Made by a program: the position numbers and the translations under genes. A DNA stretch of 64,000 nt from NCBI RefSeq assembly GCF_963676685.1, contig NC_092348.1, positions 24,837,386 through 24,901,385 on the forward strand. The letters run 5' to 3'. The notes under the pieces were generated by a model that worked only from the letters and a program-made list of their open reading frames with translations, made no database searches and had not been told where the DNA came from. The stretch comes from Mytilus edulis. Lineage: Eukaryota; Mollusca; Bivalvia; Mytilida; Mytilidae. This document shows positions 1 to 11,254 of this stretch, piece after piece. Position 1 is the stretch's first letter; each line of letters opens with the position of its first letter.

Positions 1-1050
1 TGGTCTCAGTCGTATTGTATTCTGTTATTGTCGGGACTTCTCCAGATCATTCCCGTTCCACAGGACACCGTCCTGAATACACAGAACATTGTTAGGAATT
101 CGATCCGATACAGCAGAATCTGTCACGACATAGGCACGATTGTAATCCGACTAGACAAAATCGGCTGAGTTTCCCCGAATGTTACGGGACGCACCTAACT
201 GTCGGGGTGCTTTGCCGAACTATTCGGACCCTTCCCGAACAGTAGGAATCTGTTAAGAACTAAAACGACTGCGTTCAGACAATAATAGGACATTCCAGAT
301 AACTGAGGATACTAATCCGACTTTTTTCACTTTTCGTGTCGTATCGCTGTCTGATCTCAAACGGGAGCAATAATCGGCAATGTGTGAACCCCGCATTATT
401 TTAAAAACTACATTAAGTAAATTTGAAAATCATGATTATAATTAGCCACGAAAATGTGCCAGAAAGGAGTTAACCCTAAATAAACACAGACCAAGATCAA
501 TTTTGATTGGTATCATTCACCTTTCTTGAGTGATGCCCCTCTTTAAATGAACAAATTGCTGAATTTGTAATTTCAATGCAAACTTTACTTTGCCTCTACC
601 AAATCTTATAAAACACAACATTTGTTACCACCAACCACAGATCAAGGGCTTTTAGTGTCATCACTTTCAGGATTTTTGAGTTGTAAACAAAGAATGATGA
701 ATTAATTTTTGAATCCGCATCATCACATTTTTCGGACATTGTATTTGGCATTACACCTTTCATCTTTACCCACAAATATCCATCAATCAAACAGATCATT
801 TGCAACAAAGGGATCAACAGGATAGTTTTAGAATCTGATGCTCCATATATCCGCTATAAAGAACAAATTGCTAACCCATACAAGGTCATCTTCGTAGCTT
901 TTTAGTTTGTTATCCCGATTTTGTTTTTTGTCCATGGATTTATGAGTTTTGAACAGCGGTATACTACTGTTGCCTTTATTTGAGTTTATAAACAAAAAAT
1001 GATGAATTAACCGTGTTTTGAAAATAAGGCATCAGTCCCAATTTAAGAAG
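1..1050. other. Intergenic, no gene seen
   Basis: The first ~360 bases are visibly richer in G and C than what follows and are full of short CCGA/TCGG words, but no frame is open and I recognise nothing. A fragment of repeat family M6 (GAACAGCGGTATACTACTG) lies near 950-985. A 73-codon minus-strand frame at 596-817 has no recognisable domain and is probably chance. Confidence 0.5.
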
Positions 1051-2147
1051 TCAGTTGTTGGTGGTAATTGTCTGTTGTGCTGTGCTTTATTTTTAGTGAT
1101 CCTTGTTAAATCAGATGTTGGTGGTTGTTATGGTCTGTAGTATTGTGCTGTATTTTTAGCGATTCTTGTTGAGTCAGGTGCTTCTGGTTAATGTGATTTG
1201 TTGTACTGTGCTGTGTTTTTAGTGATCCTTGTTGAGTCAGGTGTCGGTGGTTGATATGGTCTGTTGCACTGGGCTGTATTTTAAATGATTCTTGTTGAGT
1301 CAGGTGTTGGTTGTTGATATGGTCTGTAGTACTGTGCTGTATTTTAAGTGATTCTTGTTGAGACAGATGTGGTTGGTTGATATGGTCTGTTGTTTTGTGC
1401 AGTATCTTTAGGGATTCTTGTTGAGACAGGTGTTGGTTAATGTGGTATGTTGTACTGTGCTGTATTTTTATTGATTCTTGTTGAGACAGATGTCGGTGGT
1501 TGATATGGTCTGTTGTACTGTTCTTAATTTTTATTTTTTCTTGTTAAGTCAGGTGTCGGTGATTAATATGGTGTGTTGAACTGTGTTGAATTTTTCGTGT
1601 TTCTTGTTCACTCAGGTATCGATGGTTGGTACGATCTATTGTACTATGCTGTATTTTAAGTGACTTGTTGAGTCTGGTGTCGGTAGTTGATATGGTCTGT
1701 TGCACTGGGCTGTATTTTTAATGATTCTTGTTGAGTCAGGTGTCGGTTTTTTATATGGTTTGTTGTACTGTGCTGTATTTTAAGTGATTTTTTGTGAGTC
1801 AGGTGTCGGTGGTTTGTTTGGTCTGTTGTACAGTGCTGTATTTTAAGTGTTTCTTGCTGAGTCAGGTGCATGTGGTTGATATGGTCTATTGTACTGTACT
1901 GTATTTTTATGGATTCTTGTTGAGTCAGGTGTCGGTGGTTTATATGGTCTGTTGTATTGTGCTGTATTTTGAGTGTTTTTTGTTGAGTCAGGTGTCGGTG
2001 GTTTATATGATCTGTTGTATTGTGCTGTATTTTAAGTGATTCTTGTTGAGTCAAGTGTTGATGTTTGGTATGGTCTGTTGAACTGTACATCATATTTAAT
2101 GATTCTTGATGATTCATTTGTCGGTGGTTGGTTCGGTCTGTCTGTTA
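1051..2147. repeat. 63-bp minisatellite, about 17 copies
   Basis: A unit of about 63 bases recurs about 17 times, with conserved words GTCAGGTGTCGGTGG, ATATGGTCTGTTG, TGTGCTGTATTTT and GATTCTTGTTGAG. Copies differ from each other by roughly 10-20 percent, so the array is not newly homogenised. Because 63 is 21 codons, a frame that is open in one unit stays open: the minus strand is open over 1656-2117 with a 21-residue periodic peptide (LTQQESLKIQHNTTDHINHR-like), and the plus strand over 1794-2039. I take these as by-products of the period, not as a demonstrated protein. Confidence 0.93.
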
Positions 2148-2540
2148 TTAAAATTTATTGAAAAGAGTATTGTGATCAGTGTTCAATATAAAAAAAAATC
2201 CAAGGTTATAGTAAGCAAACGGAAGTAATTAAGGTAAAGTTACACATAAATTGTCAAGTGAAGCTGGGATAAACAGTCGTATATATTGAAAAACAAGATT
2301 AAAATGTCTCACCTGCTTTAATATTTAATATTTATCCTATGTTGGTTGTCCTTAAGATAAAGTTTACTTCACGTTAAAGTTTTTCATCAACCTAACATCA
2401 TCAATGATCCTACACGAAACAGACCAAACCAAGGACAGAGAAAAAATAGCAATATCCTATTTATATATTGAAGAATTACTCAACACTTTTATATAACATC
2501 TGTTTTTACATCTTCGTTTATTTTTCTACGCCGAAGCAAG
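2148..2540. other. 3' flank of the 2541-3830 gene
   Basis: No gene is seen. Read on the minus strand, an AATAAA hexamer lies at 2522-2517, about 19 bases past the stop codon of the neighbouring gene, and may be its polyadenylation signal. That would make a very short 3' UTR. Confidence 0.4.
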
Positions 2541-3830
2541 TTAGTAGTTTTGCTTACATACATTTTCTATTATATCTCGTAATTGTGTTAATTCTTGAAA
2601 ACAAAGACGGCATCTAGAACTAGGATTGGGTGCATGTAATTGTTGTAAGACTCGTTCCTTGTTTCCGTCATCATCTTTTGGTTTGATATGAATGTGTTTA
2701 ACTGGAACTGTTGGTTTAATAGCCTTAATTTTAGGCTTTGTAAACATGATTTGTAGTCGTCTTTCACGTTTTTTGCGTTGTAGTTCTGCATTTTTTCTTT
2801 CCATTTCAATAAAATCTCTAAATACCTGTTGTCGAATACAGTATTCAGGATATACAGTTCTTTCTATAAGCACAACATCTTTTCTCCCGTAAGTGTACGT
2901 CATATAGAGTGGCAAGCAATTGAGATTTCCACTGGCGAAATGGATAGGACCGAATTCTGACTGCAAAAGGTTTTCGTTGTACAAATGATCACTCGAACTA
3001 GAATTTATTTTACTACTTTCCCATGAACCAAAATCAACAGTTTGATGAACTGCTGTAATTGAAGACGAGGCATCAATGGCAGTGTGATTGTTTTCAATTG
3101 CATTTATTAATAACCAGTTGTCAATCTTGTGTTTGCCCACAACAACATCGGGTATCCCTCCCCACGGATATGTGTAATCTGTTATAAAATAATCTTGTCC
3201 TGAAGGCGGGTGTCTTTTTGCGTCTTCTTTTATCTGTAGTATTTTGTCATACGAGGAAATATCTTTTGATGTAATATTTTCAATATCAAAGCGGCATCCT
3301 GATATGAATATAACACTGTTTTCATCTGGAATAACTTGTATATGCTTGCCAATCAAATTAAGAGAGCTTTTCAAATCAGCTGTGAAGAGAATATCAGCAT
3401 TTGCATAACCAATGTACTTTGATTTGAATTTCCGATGTATGACTGATAAAAAATGAGGTAAAATGGGCATTTCGTCTGATGTAGAATGCTCAATCGGGAA
3501 AATTTGCCATCCGTTTCTTATAAATGTATCTCTTACAGTTTTGTATTCATCACTTAAAAAAAGCACAGGTAATATATCGGAACCTAGTGTTCTCCAGTTA
3601 TGCATGGTGTTATTATACACGGTATTTCGCCTTTCGTTAGGCACTAATGTTGTACATAGGACGAGCAACCACGTGTTTGTACTGTTTTCCATTCCTGTAT
3701 TTGTCGGATTTGATTTGTACAAATGCTTTACTACTATACAAAAAATGAGCAAAGCAATTGACAGCAATACTACCCACATGTTTTTGTATATGAAACGAAC
3801 TATACGCACAATAACTCGTACAAACATCAT
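2541..3830 (-). CDS. Type II membrane glycosyltransferase-like protein, copy A
   Basis: A 429-residue protein. A basic N-terminus is followed by one membrane span at about residues 18-37, giving the type II layout of Golgi glycosyltransferases. The lumenal domain opens with TWLLVLCTT (53-61) and carries YANADILF (142-149), GQDYFITD (211-218), IDNWLLINAI (236-245), TAIDAS (250-255) and AVHQ (260-263). This order (an NAD-type triad where GT-A enzymes often have DxD, then a G-x-DYF segment, a DNWLL segment and a final HQ) matches what I recall of uncharacterised nucleotide-sugar transferase-like proteins in animals, plants and bacteria; donor and acceptor are unknown. Several NxT/S sites and a Lys/Arg/Glu-rich tail (338-400) are visible. 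Upstream, a splice acceptor (tatatttgcag) ends at 3861, so the 5' UTR is probably split. The paralogue is at 59922-61142. Confidence 0.85.
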   Translation of the reverse strand: MMFVRVIVRIVRFIYKNMWVVLLSIALLIFCIVVKHLYKSNPTNTGMENSTNTWLLVLCTTLVPNERRNTVYNNTMHNWRTLGSDILPVLFLSDEYKTVRDTFIRNGWQIFPIEHSTSDEMPILPHFLSVIHRKFKSKYIGYANADILFTADLKSSLNLIGKHIQVIPDENSVIFISGCRFDIENITSKDISSYDKILQIKEDAKRHPPSGQDYFITDYTYPWGGIPDVVVGKHKIDNWLLINAIENNHTAIDASSSITAVHQTVDFGSWESSKINSSSSDHLYNENLLQSEFGPIHFASGNLNCLPLYMTYTYGRKDVVLIERTVYPEYCIRQQVFRDFIEMERKNAELQRKKRERRLQIMFTKPKIKAIKPTVPVKHIHIKPKDDDGNKERVLQQLHAPNPSSRCRLCFQELTQLRDIIENVCKQNY

Positions 3831-3919
3831 GTTGACATATTTCTATCTTTACTTGCAATCCTGCAAATATATAGAATTAATATGATTAAACGGATTTCCA
3901 AAGTCAGGAACCTGTAATT

Positions 3920-4172
3920 CAGTGGTTGTCGTTTGTTGATGTGTTACATATTATACGTTTTCGTTCATTTAATTTTGTACCAAAATTAGTCCGTTAGTTT
4001 TCTCTTTTAAATTGTTTTGCATTTGTCATTTTTTGGCTTTTCGTAGTTGATTATACGGGTTTGCTCATTGTTGAAAGCCGGTACGGTGACCTAATAGTTA
4101 TTTACTTCTGTGTCATTTTGGTCTTTTATGGAGAATTTTGTTCATTGGCAATCATTCCACATCTTCTTTTTT
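3920..4172 (+). repeat. M1 repeat copy, diverged
   Basis: This matches the copy at 15500-15870 in order of blocks: a TTAGTTTTCTC block, a CGGTACGGTGACCTA block, then a terminal block ending ATTGGCAATCATTCCACATC. No coding capacity is seen. The family occurs in both orientations across the window. Confidence 0.7.
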
Positions 4173-4424
4173 TATATTGTGGGATTTATATAAATAAGGT
4201 AACATCGATAAGGTCAACACTAATCAATGTTAAGGTACATAATCTCGATCAACAATTACAAGCGTTAAGGTACAGCATCTAGGTCAACATTTGCAACCGA
4301 GTTTTCAGCCAACAACAAGATTAAGCCCGACAAGTGTTCAGGTACATTATCTATAGGCAACAATGACAGGTGTTGTTGCACATCCTTTAGGTCAACACCA
4401 AAAAAAATGTTAGGGAATATCGGT

Positions 4425-4850
4425 ATAAGAAGATGTACCACAGTGATATGACTGAGTGCCAATGAGACAACTCTTCATACAAGTCACAAAGTATAAAACT
4501 ACACCATTATAGGTCAAAGTAAGGCATTCAACACGGAGTCTTGGCTTACACCGAACAGCAAGCTATAAAGGGCCCCACAATCGACCAGTGTGAAACTATT
4601 TAAACAGGAAAACCAGTCTTGTTTATATAAACAAACGAGAAACTCTTATGAACCACATCAACAAACGACAACTACTGCACATCAGGTTCCTGACATAGGA
4701 CAGGTGCTAACAAATGCAGCGGGTTTTAATAGGTGCCAACATTCACCCTAACCTGAAACAATAGTCTTACATCCCGACAAAGAAAGATACACTATAAAAT
4801 ATCATGAAATGGCTTAACTCAATCAAAAGATATAAAAAAACAAGTGTACA
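4425..4850 (+). repeat. M2 repeat copy
   Basis: It starts with AAGATGTACCACAGTG/GTGCCAATGAGACAACTC, then CATTATAGGTCAAAG, an ACACGGAGTCTTGGCTTACA block and an AAGCTATAAAGGGCCC block. The same order is found at 22170-22590, 33005-33200 and inverted at 57960-58325. It is non-coding and looks like a non-autonomous interspersed element. Its outer end resembles that of M1, so the two families may share an origin. Confidence 0.75.
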
Positions 4851-6198
4851 TATACTGAACGAATTAATTTGATCTATGACACTGTAAATACAAAACTGAT
4901 TTAAAAAAAGGGGGAGATGTAAAACAATATCAGAAAGACAACCATAACCGTGAACAAAATACCGCCAATTAAGGAATATCCGTTTCACAGATGATATTGG
5001 ATATGTTCCTTATGTCGTAACTACATTCCCGTTCCCTTTTCACGAATGTGACCTACCGAATTAAACTATTTACCTTATTTAAGACATTTTTACTTAGTGT
5101 TTTTGTTTTGTTCACACATCTTTGTCAATATAATGGAATTTGTTGCGACTGTCATAGAAGTGAGAGGTTTAGCTAGCTTTAAAACCATGTTCAATTCACC
5201 AATGGAGGTCAAGCTGTGTTGTACAAGAATCTATAAAATATTTTGGGATGCTATGAAGAACAAAGACGCTATAAATTCATTCAAGTGTGGACATCACAAT
5301 ATAGCAACTAATTACATAATAATTAATTATGAAATAGTTTTGTCATAATGAAATTATCATAGTTTGAAAGATTAATCTTTCTTCTTTCTTTTGGTACCTC
5401 ATTTATAAAATATAAAGAAGGATGAAATGAATTACATCAGTTTAAAGTAATCTGAATGGGAGTGAAAAAATCTTTGTATTGTGCTACCTTAAGCTGCTTG
5501 TATTTCAGTGAATAAATATTAAAATGAGAAAACAAAATCTTTAATGTAGTTATTGTCTACTTACTTATACAACACAGTGACATCCACTTAATTGTATATC
5601 AATATATACAAATGTACGGTTTTATAGTTTTTAAATGATTGAATAATGATAAAATATAATAACGGTATACAAAGATGTAATCTGTCACGATCGGTTATAA
5701 CGCATTTAAACATGACAATGAGACTTTTAAAACTTAATTCAAACAGGCGTACCAGAGGAATATATGATAGCAAATATTTAATTAAGGAATGTGCGGGTTA
5801 TTCGGTGTGCACCACATTTTCAGATTGTTTTAAAAAGACAGCAACAATATAAGTATTTCCTTAAAGTTTCATTCTTAATTCCATTTTTTACGGCGTAAAG
5901 TAAATTTATTAAAAAAAAAACGTTGATGATGTCACGGTCACATGACAAAATTACGTCTATGATCTTTAAAATTAAAACCTTTCAGCCTATCAGAAGACGT
6001 AATACGTCCAAAATAAAATTATGACTCATAGTGAGTTAGGTCAACAGTATTTTAATTAAATGACAATTGCCGTCATATGATTTCTTTTTGTTTAATGATT
6101 TCTCGTATTATTACGAGTGTCTTGTTAAAGAATAAGGAATAGTAAAGCACTCAGGTAATCCCACATACAAAATCATATCATTTGACAAGGATGAGAGT
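4851..6198. other. Intergenic with repeat fragments
   Basis: An M8-family fragment (ATTCCCGTTCCCTTTTCACG) lies near 4960-5060, and an M3 fragment (GAGAGGTTTAGCTAGC) near 5160-5200. A short 83-codon plus-strand frame at 5097-5348 overlaps the M3 fragment and is probably not a gene. A small hairpin, GACGTAATACGTC, lies near 5994-6006. I see nothing else. Confidence 0.5.
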
Positions 6199-6890
6199 TT
6201 GGCGAATCATGAGTCTTTCATGGTTTCAATGAAATTTTTTCTGAGGATTTATCTTAGCTTCAGCAGTTCAATACAAACAACGGTGCGTTGCCGGCTCATT
6301 TCATGTTCTATGAAGGAATTGCCCATTATATTGATAAAAGTTCTGTTCACTGTTTACGAGCGTACTGGTATTAACCATATTTGGATTCTAAAAAATTTAA
6401 AAGAATTTCTGGATAATTCTAAATCTTGGATCTTTCTCTGAAACTAAGTCTATCAAAACTTTTGATTTTTCAAACCTGAACACCACATTCCCAATGTGAA
6501 ATTGAAAAATCGTCTAACAAAAATAGGATTATTCACAGTGATTTTCTTCGATATAAAATTGGTACTAGTACGCCATGAATATATTGCTTTGGGATACCAA
6601 ATTATTGTAACAGTTTGTAATGAAAAAAAGCTTAACAGAGGAACAAGTGATCAGTATGCTGGATTTTCTTATTGACAACATATTTGTTGAATTTGGAAGT
6701 TGTCGGCATTCCTATGGAAGCTAACTGTGCGCCTCTCCTTGCCGGCCTGTTCCTATGTTCCTATGAATCCGAGTTCCCACAAACTCTTGTCAACAACAAG
6801 AAATTAAAAAAAGCCATATCATTTCATTTCACATTCAGATATATTGATGATGGTCTTTCCATTTGGTTAGGGACTTTCCGGTTTTGATTT
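6199..6890 (+). pseudogene. Reverse transcriptase relic, Penelope-like type suspected
   Basis: Broken coding sequence in at least three frames keeps the order of a reverse transcriptase. YERTGINHIWILKNLKEFLD occurs at about 6356-6415, then SIKTFDFSNL at about 6450-6478 (the IKTFDFSTLYT block of this family), then EEQVISMLDFLIDN near 6640-6677, GIPMEANCAPLLAGLFL at about 6702-6752 and FRYIDDGLS at about 6834-6860. YIDD is the catalytic motif. Several stop codons and frameshifts separate the blocks, so it is dead. I associate the GIPMGTNCAPLLADLF/RYIDDVLS type with Penelope-like elements of molluscs; that class assignment is from memory. A second relic of the same family is at 62224-62420. An M3 repeat abuts the 3' end. 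Confidence 0.7.
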
Positions 6891-7761
6891 TTCCTCGGAG
6901 TTCAGTGTTTTTTGTGATTTAACCTTTTTCCATTACAAACACAAATTTTACTGATTTCAGTTCCATTTAAATATGTTTGATATTTTACTTTTTGGCACCA
7001 GCAAACATGTTCTGATCGAGCCTGTCCCAAGTAAGGAGCCAGTCATTCAGTGGTTTTCTTTGTTGCAGCATTATATATTTTGTGTATCGTTTATTGTTTT
7101 GCACATAAATCAGACCAACGTACAATTATCTTGTTCGAATAGTTTTGAATATGTGATTTCGGGGATTTACTTTACCTTACTATGCAGTATGTGTTTCGTG
7201 TTAACTTCTACGCAGTTTGGTGTCTGGTGGTGATTTGTCTCACCGGACATCATACCTCATCTTCTTTTTTATACATTGTATTCTAGGGATGAATCATTAC
7301 AGAACAATAGCATACGTAAAATTGATAATTTTTAAACAACGAATGTTGCATATTTTATTGTCCTTCTTGTGATTAGTTAGGTCAAAATCCCGTGAAGCAA
7401 GCATAGTATTTTTAAATCGGACATTCCCCAAACAGTCGGAAGTTTAAAGTTATGATTTTCTCCATTGGTCTGACTTCTGGATATATTATCCACACACTCA
7501 TACCTCTATAGTTCATTTTACTTCGTTTTATTTAAATGAATACTCTTTCTAAAGAAATTGTGAGTGTCTTAAATCTACACTGTACGGTATTACATGAAAG
7601 CAGAATAGACAGAAAAAAGGTCAGCGAATGAAAAAAAAAAAAAAAAAAAAAAAAGAATTTTCCAAAAGTCTTTACATCTTTTCCTGCTCGATTCGATCAC
7701 ATATATATAGGTGTCTAATAGCATTCCGTAACATTTCAGTACACATTATAAGGTATAACAG
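6891..7761. other. Repeat fragments and a poly-A run
   Basis: The end of an M3 copy (GGGACTTTCCGGTTTTGATT, then TTCAGTGTTTTTTGTGATTT) covers about 6870-6935, and M1-like blocks (CTGTCCCAAGTAAGGAGCC, CATACCTCATCTTC) lie within 7020-7262. An uninterrupted run of 24 A is at 7631-7654. No gene is seen. Confidence 0.55.
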
Positions 7762-7934
7762 CTTCATTGCAATTAATGACGGAAGGTTTGTATGTTTCAC
7801 AATCAAACAGTTTGAGTACAATTCATGATAGAGCCATGCACACTTCCGAATTAAATAGTTTGTTTTATCTATACATGCCAGAGGGTAACCACGACGGAGG
7901 TCTATGTTTCAGAATCAAACGGTTTGCTATATAG
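7762..7934 (-). repeat. Serial relics of a fucosyltransferase 3' end
   Basis: Read on the minus strand, segments near 7762-7817, 7830-7870 and 7886-7926 resemble the last ~20 codons of the adjacent gene. The first gives KLFDCETYKP followed by a frame slip and an ATTGCAATG like the WIAM end of the paralogues. The third gives FDSET, a stop, then the CCTCCGTC of the PPS codons. The middle one is weaker. They look like tandem copies of the gene's last exon end, or relics of lost neighbours, lying directly downstream of the intact stop. Confidence 0.55.
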
Positions 7935-9076
7935 CTAGAGAGCAATCCATGACGGAGGTCTGTATGTTTCTGAATTAAATACTTTATCAAGTTCAGATCC
8001 TTTGACTGGATAATTTTTATAATAAATTGTTTTACCGCCTATTAACCATGCAATCCACCAGCCATAACTGCCTGTTGTTATAATAGAATGATTACAGTTT
8101 GTCATTATTGCCATATCAACTTCCGGTGAATTCTTTTGAAGAATGAATGCAGTGTTTTCTTTGGTAAAATGAGTCTTGCACCAAGATATGTCATCAGAGG
8201 AAAAAATGAAGAAGGGATTTGAAAAGTTTAACTGAAAACTTGTCATGGCATCATCAATATAACGTTTGTCTGCTGATGTGTATCCATATTTGGTCATGAC
8301 AGAAGAATGCACCATATCACCGCGACGCACATGCACAGCAACATAAGTAGATGTGTTTGATATACCTTTTAGATTTAGAATTTTATGAAACTGATTAGTA
8401 GCCTCATGCTGTATACTGTCTTTAAATTTCAATTCTTTTCTGATATGTTCACTACTGTCAACAAAGTATTTCCAACTTTGAAAGTATCCATTAAGAATCC
8501 AGTTGTATTTCCTGTCTAGATTAAATGCCTCTTTCTCAAATGTACACCCCTTTACTTCATTGTACCGTTTAACATTTGCTAATTTCTGACCGGAAGTAGC
8601 AGATATCTTTAGAACTTTCTTTAAATGGCATCCTCCTTCAATAACTGGTATCATGTTATGGTGTTCGGCGATGCCATAAAGAGATGCATATTCAAAAAGT
8701 AGGTTTCCTAAGCGACCTTGAAATGTTATTGTTATGTAATTCTTCGCCAAATTCTCCCTTACAGGGAAATGAGTACTAGTAACTAGACTATTTGTAAAAT
8801 TGCCAGGCATAAGTGATTTTTCCAAATATAGCTTATTCAGTAATTTTGTTGAAACAATTGTCTTCTCTGTTGTGACACTCTGGTCAATTGACCGCAACGA
8901 CCCCTGGTTGCTATTACTTGTTGTTGTGAGCTCCCTGGACCCAAATTGGTCGAGCTTTGGAAGGTTGTCTTTAATAACGCCGTAAATGGTATCCCAGTAA
9001 ATAATGAAACTGTAAACAATTATGCAGGCTCCAGACGTCAATATAAGTAATAAGACTTTCTTCATTCTTGCCCGTA
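7935..9076 (-). CDS. Alpha-1,2-fucosyltransferase-like protein (GT11), large 3' exon
   Basis: From the in-frame ATG at 9065 this encodes 376 residues: membrane span about 3-23, a long variable stem to about 108, then the catalytic domain. GT11 hallmarks are GRLGNLLFEYASLYGIA (117-133), HVRRGDM (245-251, the GDP-fucose-binding motif), FIFSSDDISWC (286-296), DMAIMTNCNHSI (317-328), GSYGWWIAWLIGGKTIYY (332-349) and the terminal PPSWIAL. The family transfers fucose from GDP-fucose to galactose of glycan chains in the Golgi lumen. The exon probably begins at 9076, just after a tattatttttcag acceptor. The frame is open to it and reads RAR before the Met, aligning with GAS at the same place in the 43748 copy, so an upstream start exon is likely although Met at 9065 could serve. 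I could not find that exon. It is the only copy on the minus strand. The exact linkage formed is inferred, not shown. Confidence 0.9.
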
Positions 9077-11254
9077 CTGAAAAATAATAAGATTTGCATA
9101 ATCGATAATCGATAAATTACTGTAATTTTCTTAAACTGAGGTATGTCTAGCTGCATGTGGCTATAACGGTATACTTGAAACTGCAAAGTCTATAATATAT
9201 AGCACCATTTAGACAATGGTATTCAATTTACAAATGATGTAGTGATTGTCTCTTTTAACATATAAAACTTCCTGGTCTTCAGTGGATAACTGTATAGCTA
9301 ACATCAAATTCCATGAAATTATCACACACGATAAATGAAAAATAGAGTTACCAAAACATTACAAACACGTGCAAAAGAAAGTCAAATGTTTTATGGATAT
9401 TAATTGTTCTACCACACGCGATCAAAAAGACTTTAGGATACAAAATTTTAGTGGGCGACTGCTGTTTGGTGAAAATTCAATTCACCGACATCAACAATCT
9501 GAATTATGACTAAAACAATGATTAATATAGAATGCAATTAACAAGAACACCATATAAGATCATATAAACATTATATTTATAATGTACGTTTGATTAACGT
9601 GGCGTCTCTGTATATATTGCCCGTTATGTGGCTCATATACCTGGTAAAGCATAAACGGGAGTCAAAATATATATCATTAGGAAAGTATACAAACCTAAAG
9701 TCTAGCTTTTAAAATGTCTCATATTGTGTATAAACAAACAAAATTTCACCAGGTACACACACACTATAATTGTATATACATGAAATAGAGGCTACTTATC
9801 TGAATTTATTTATAGAACAATTGTAAATTATCAACGACAGTCACACGTCGTATTTATTTTAGAAACGCACATACTGTGAGCATGAGGGACCAGAGCACGG
9901 AACAAAATATAGCATTCAAATAGTTTAAAAACTTTAAGTTGTATTCTATGTACAAAAAAATGTTATTTTCAAACATAGCATATACAATATATACATGCTA
10001 CACATACAGTGGATAAAAAGAATATATTTATTGATTCAACTAATGACCGGTATATGGAAGTACAAAAACAATACAATTTGTTTTCATACCACATAGTCAC
10101 ATTATAATGAAATATTTTAAACTGTTTACAGGTGCGGATGCAATAGACAAAGACGTCCCCTTTTTTATCGCCATTTTATTTTTTATTATATCATTTTTTT
10201 CACAATTCATATGGGTTTGCTTTTAGTTTAAAATCGCCAAAATGTTTTAAAGATTCTGTTTTATGGAAGAGCCCTCCCTTTCAAATACACTGGATCCACC
10301 ACTGGTTCATATTATCATAATCGTGCTTATGTAAGGTAAAGATAGTCCCTAAATAAATCTACCATCTTTTGAATGTGAAATTGTAACGAGTTTTTATGTA
10401 AAATGTGAAATTCTCCAAATATTCTATTTACTAAGTTTAAAATGTGGTACAACAAACGCATGTTGTCTTTAAAAAAAAATCAGATAATTGAAAAATCTCA
10501 TATAATAAAGATGGAACGCATTGAAAACCAAACATTCTAAAGAGTTTTGACAAAAGTTAATATCCTCTATGTTTTTGGGTTAAACCAAACATATAGTTTC
10601 GAATATTTTGAAATTTGATTAACTATTCATTTATAGAGAAAGACCCTCTCTATGATATATCATTGAAAGTACTGACTATTGGCCTGGTAATTAATATTCT
10701 CGGTAAGTATATTTTATTAAACCTTGAACTTCAATGAAATTTTGTGTGAATTTGAATGGTGCCAACAACTGTTATTATTCTCATCACAATTTTGCTTTCG
10801 AGTATTTAAAAAAAAAAAATAGAAAAGGTGGTCTTAAAACCAAAACCAATTTTACCGAAAAAGCAACACTTCAAGTGTAGCAAAATAAAAAATGAAAATG
10901 TGCATCAATAAAAATCTTTAATGAAAAAATCTACAATCTATAATACTGAAATGACAAAAGGGTAAACGTGCAGGTTATTTAGAAATAAATTACTTTCCAT
11001 GGCTTCCTCTGACCCAAAAGTTTAAAAACAAATACGCAAAGAATAATTGCTAAAAGCTCATTCGAGCGTATGTTGTCTCTGTTTGTATACTTTGCCAACT
11101 CTAAATAAAGCTTATATATTTATTTATTTACAAGTATGATCGTTTATATAAATATACAAAGTTGATTTCCCCTGCTTTATGGATTATATATAATTATTTT
11201 TTTATTTTTGATCAAGATTTATGACAGTCAACAATTTTAAGGTGACCTCCAACT
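9077..11254. other. Intergenic, 5' side of the minus-strand fucosyltransferase
   Basis: No gene is seen. The first exon and promoter of the 7935-9076 gene should lie somewhere here or further right, but no candidate stands out. A MITE-like element at 10129-10304 is listed separately. The rest is AT-rich with short A and T runs. Confidence 0.45.
10129..10304. mobile_element. MITE-like element, CAGTGGCGGATCCAG type, diverged
   Basis: The left end reads CAGGTGCGGATGCA and the right end read inward is CAGTGGTGGATCCAG, so the ends are imperfect inverted repeats of the type seen cleanly at 58425-58592. The interior is AT-rich and non-coding, about 176 bases in total. I see no clear target duplication. 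Confidence 0.45.

Noticed and set aside
1051-2147. CRISPR-like array
   Set aside because: Units are contiguous without unique spacers and the context is eukaryotic; this is a minisatellite.
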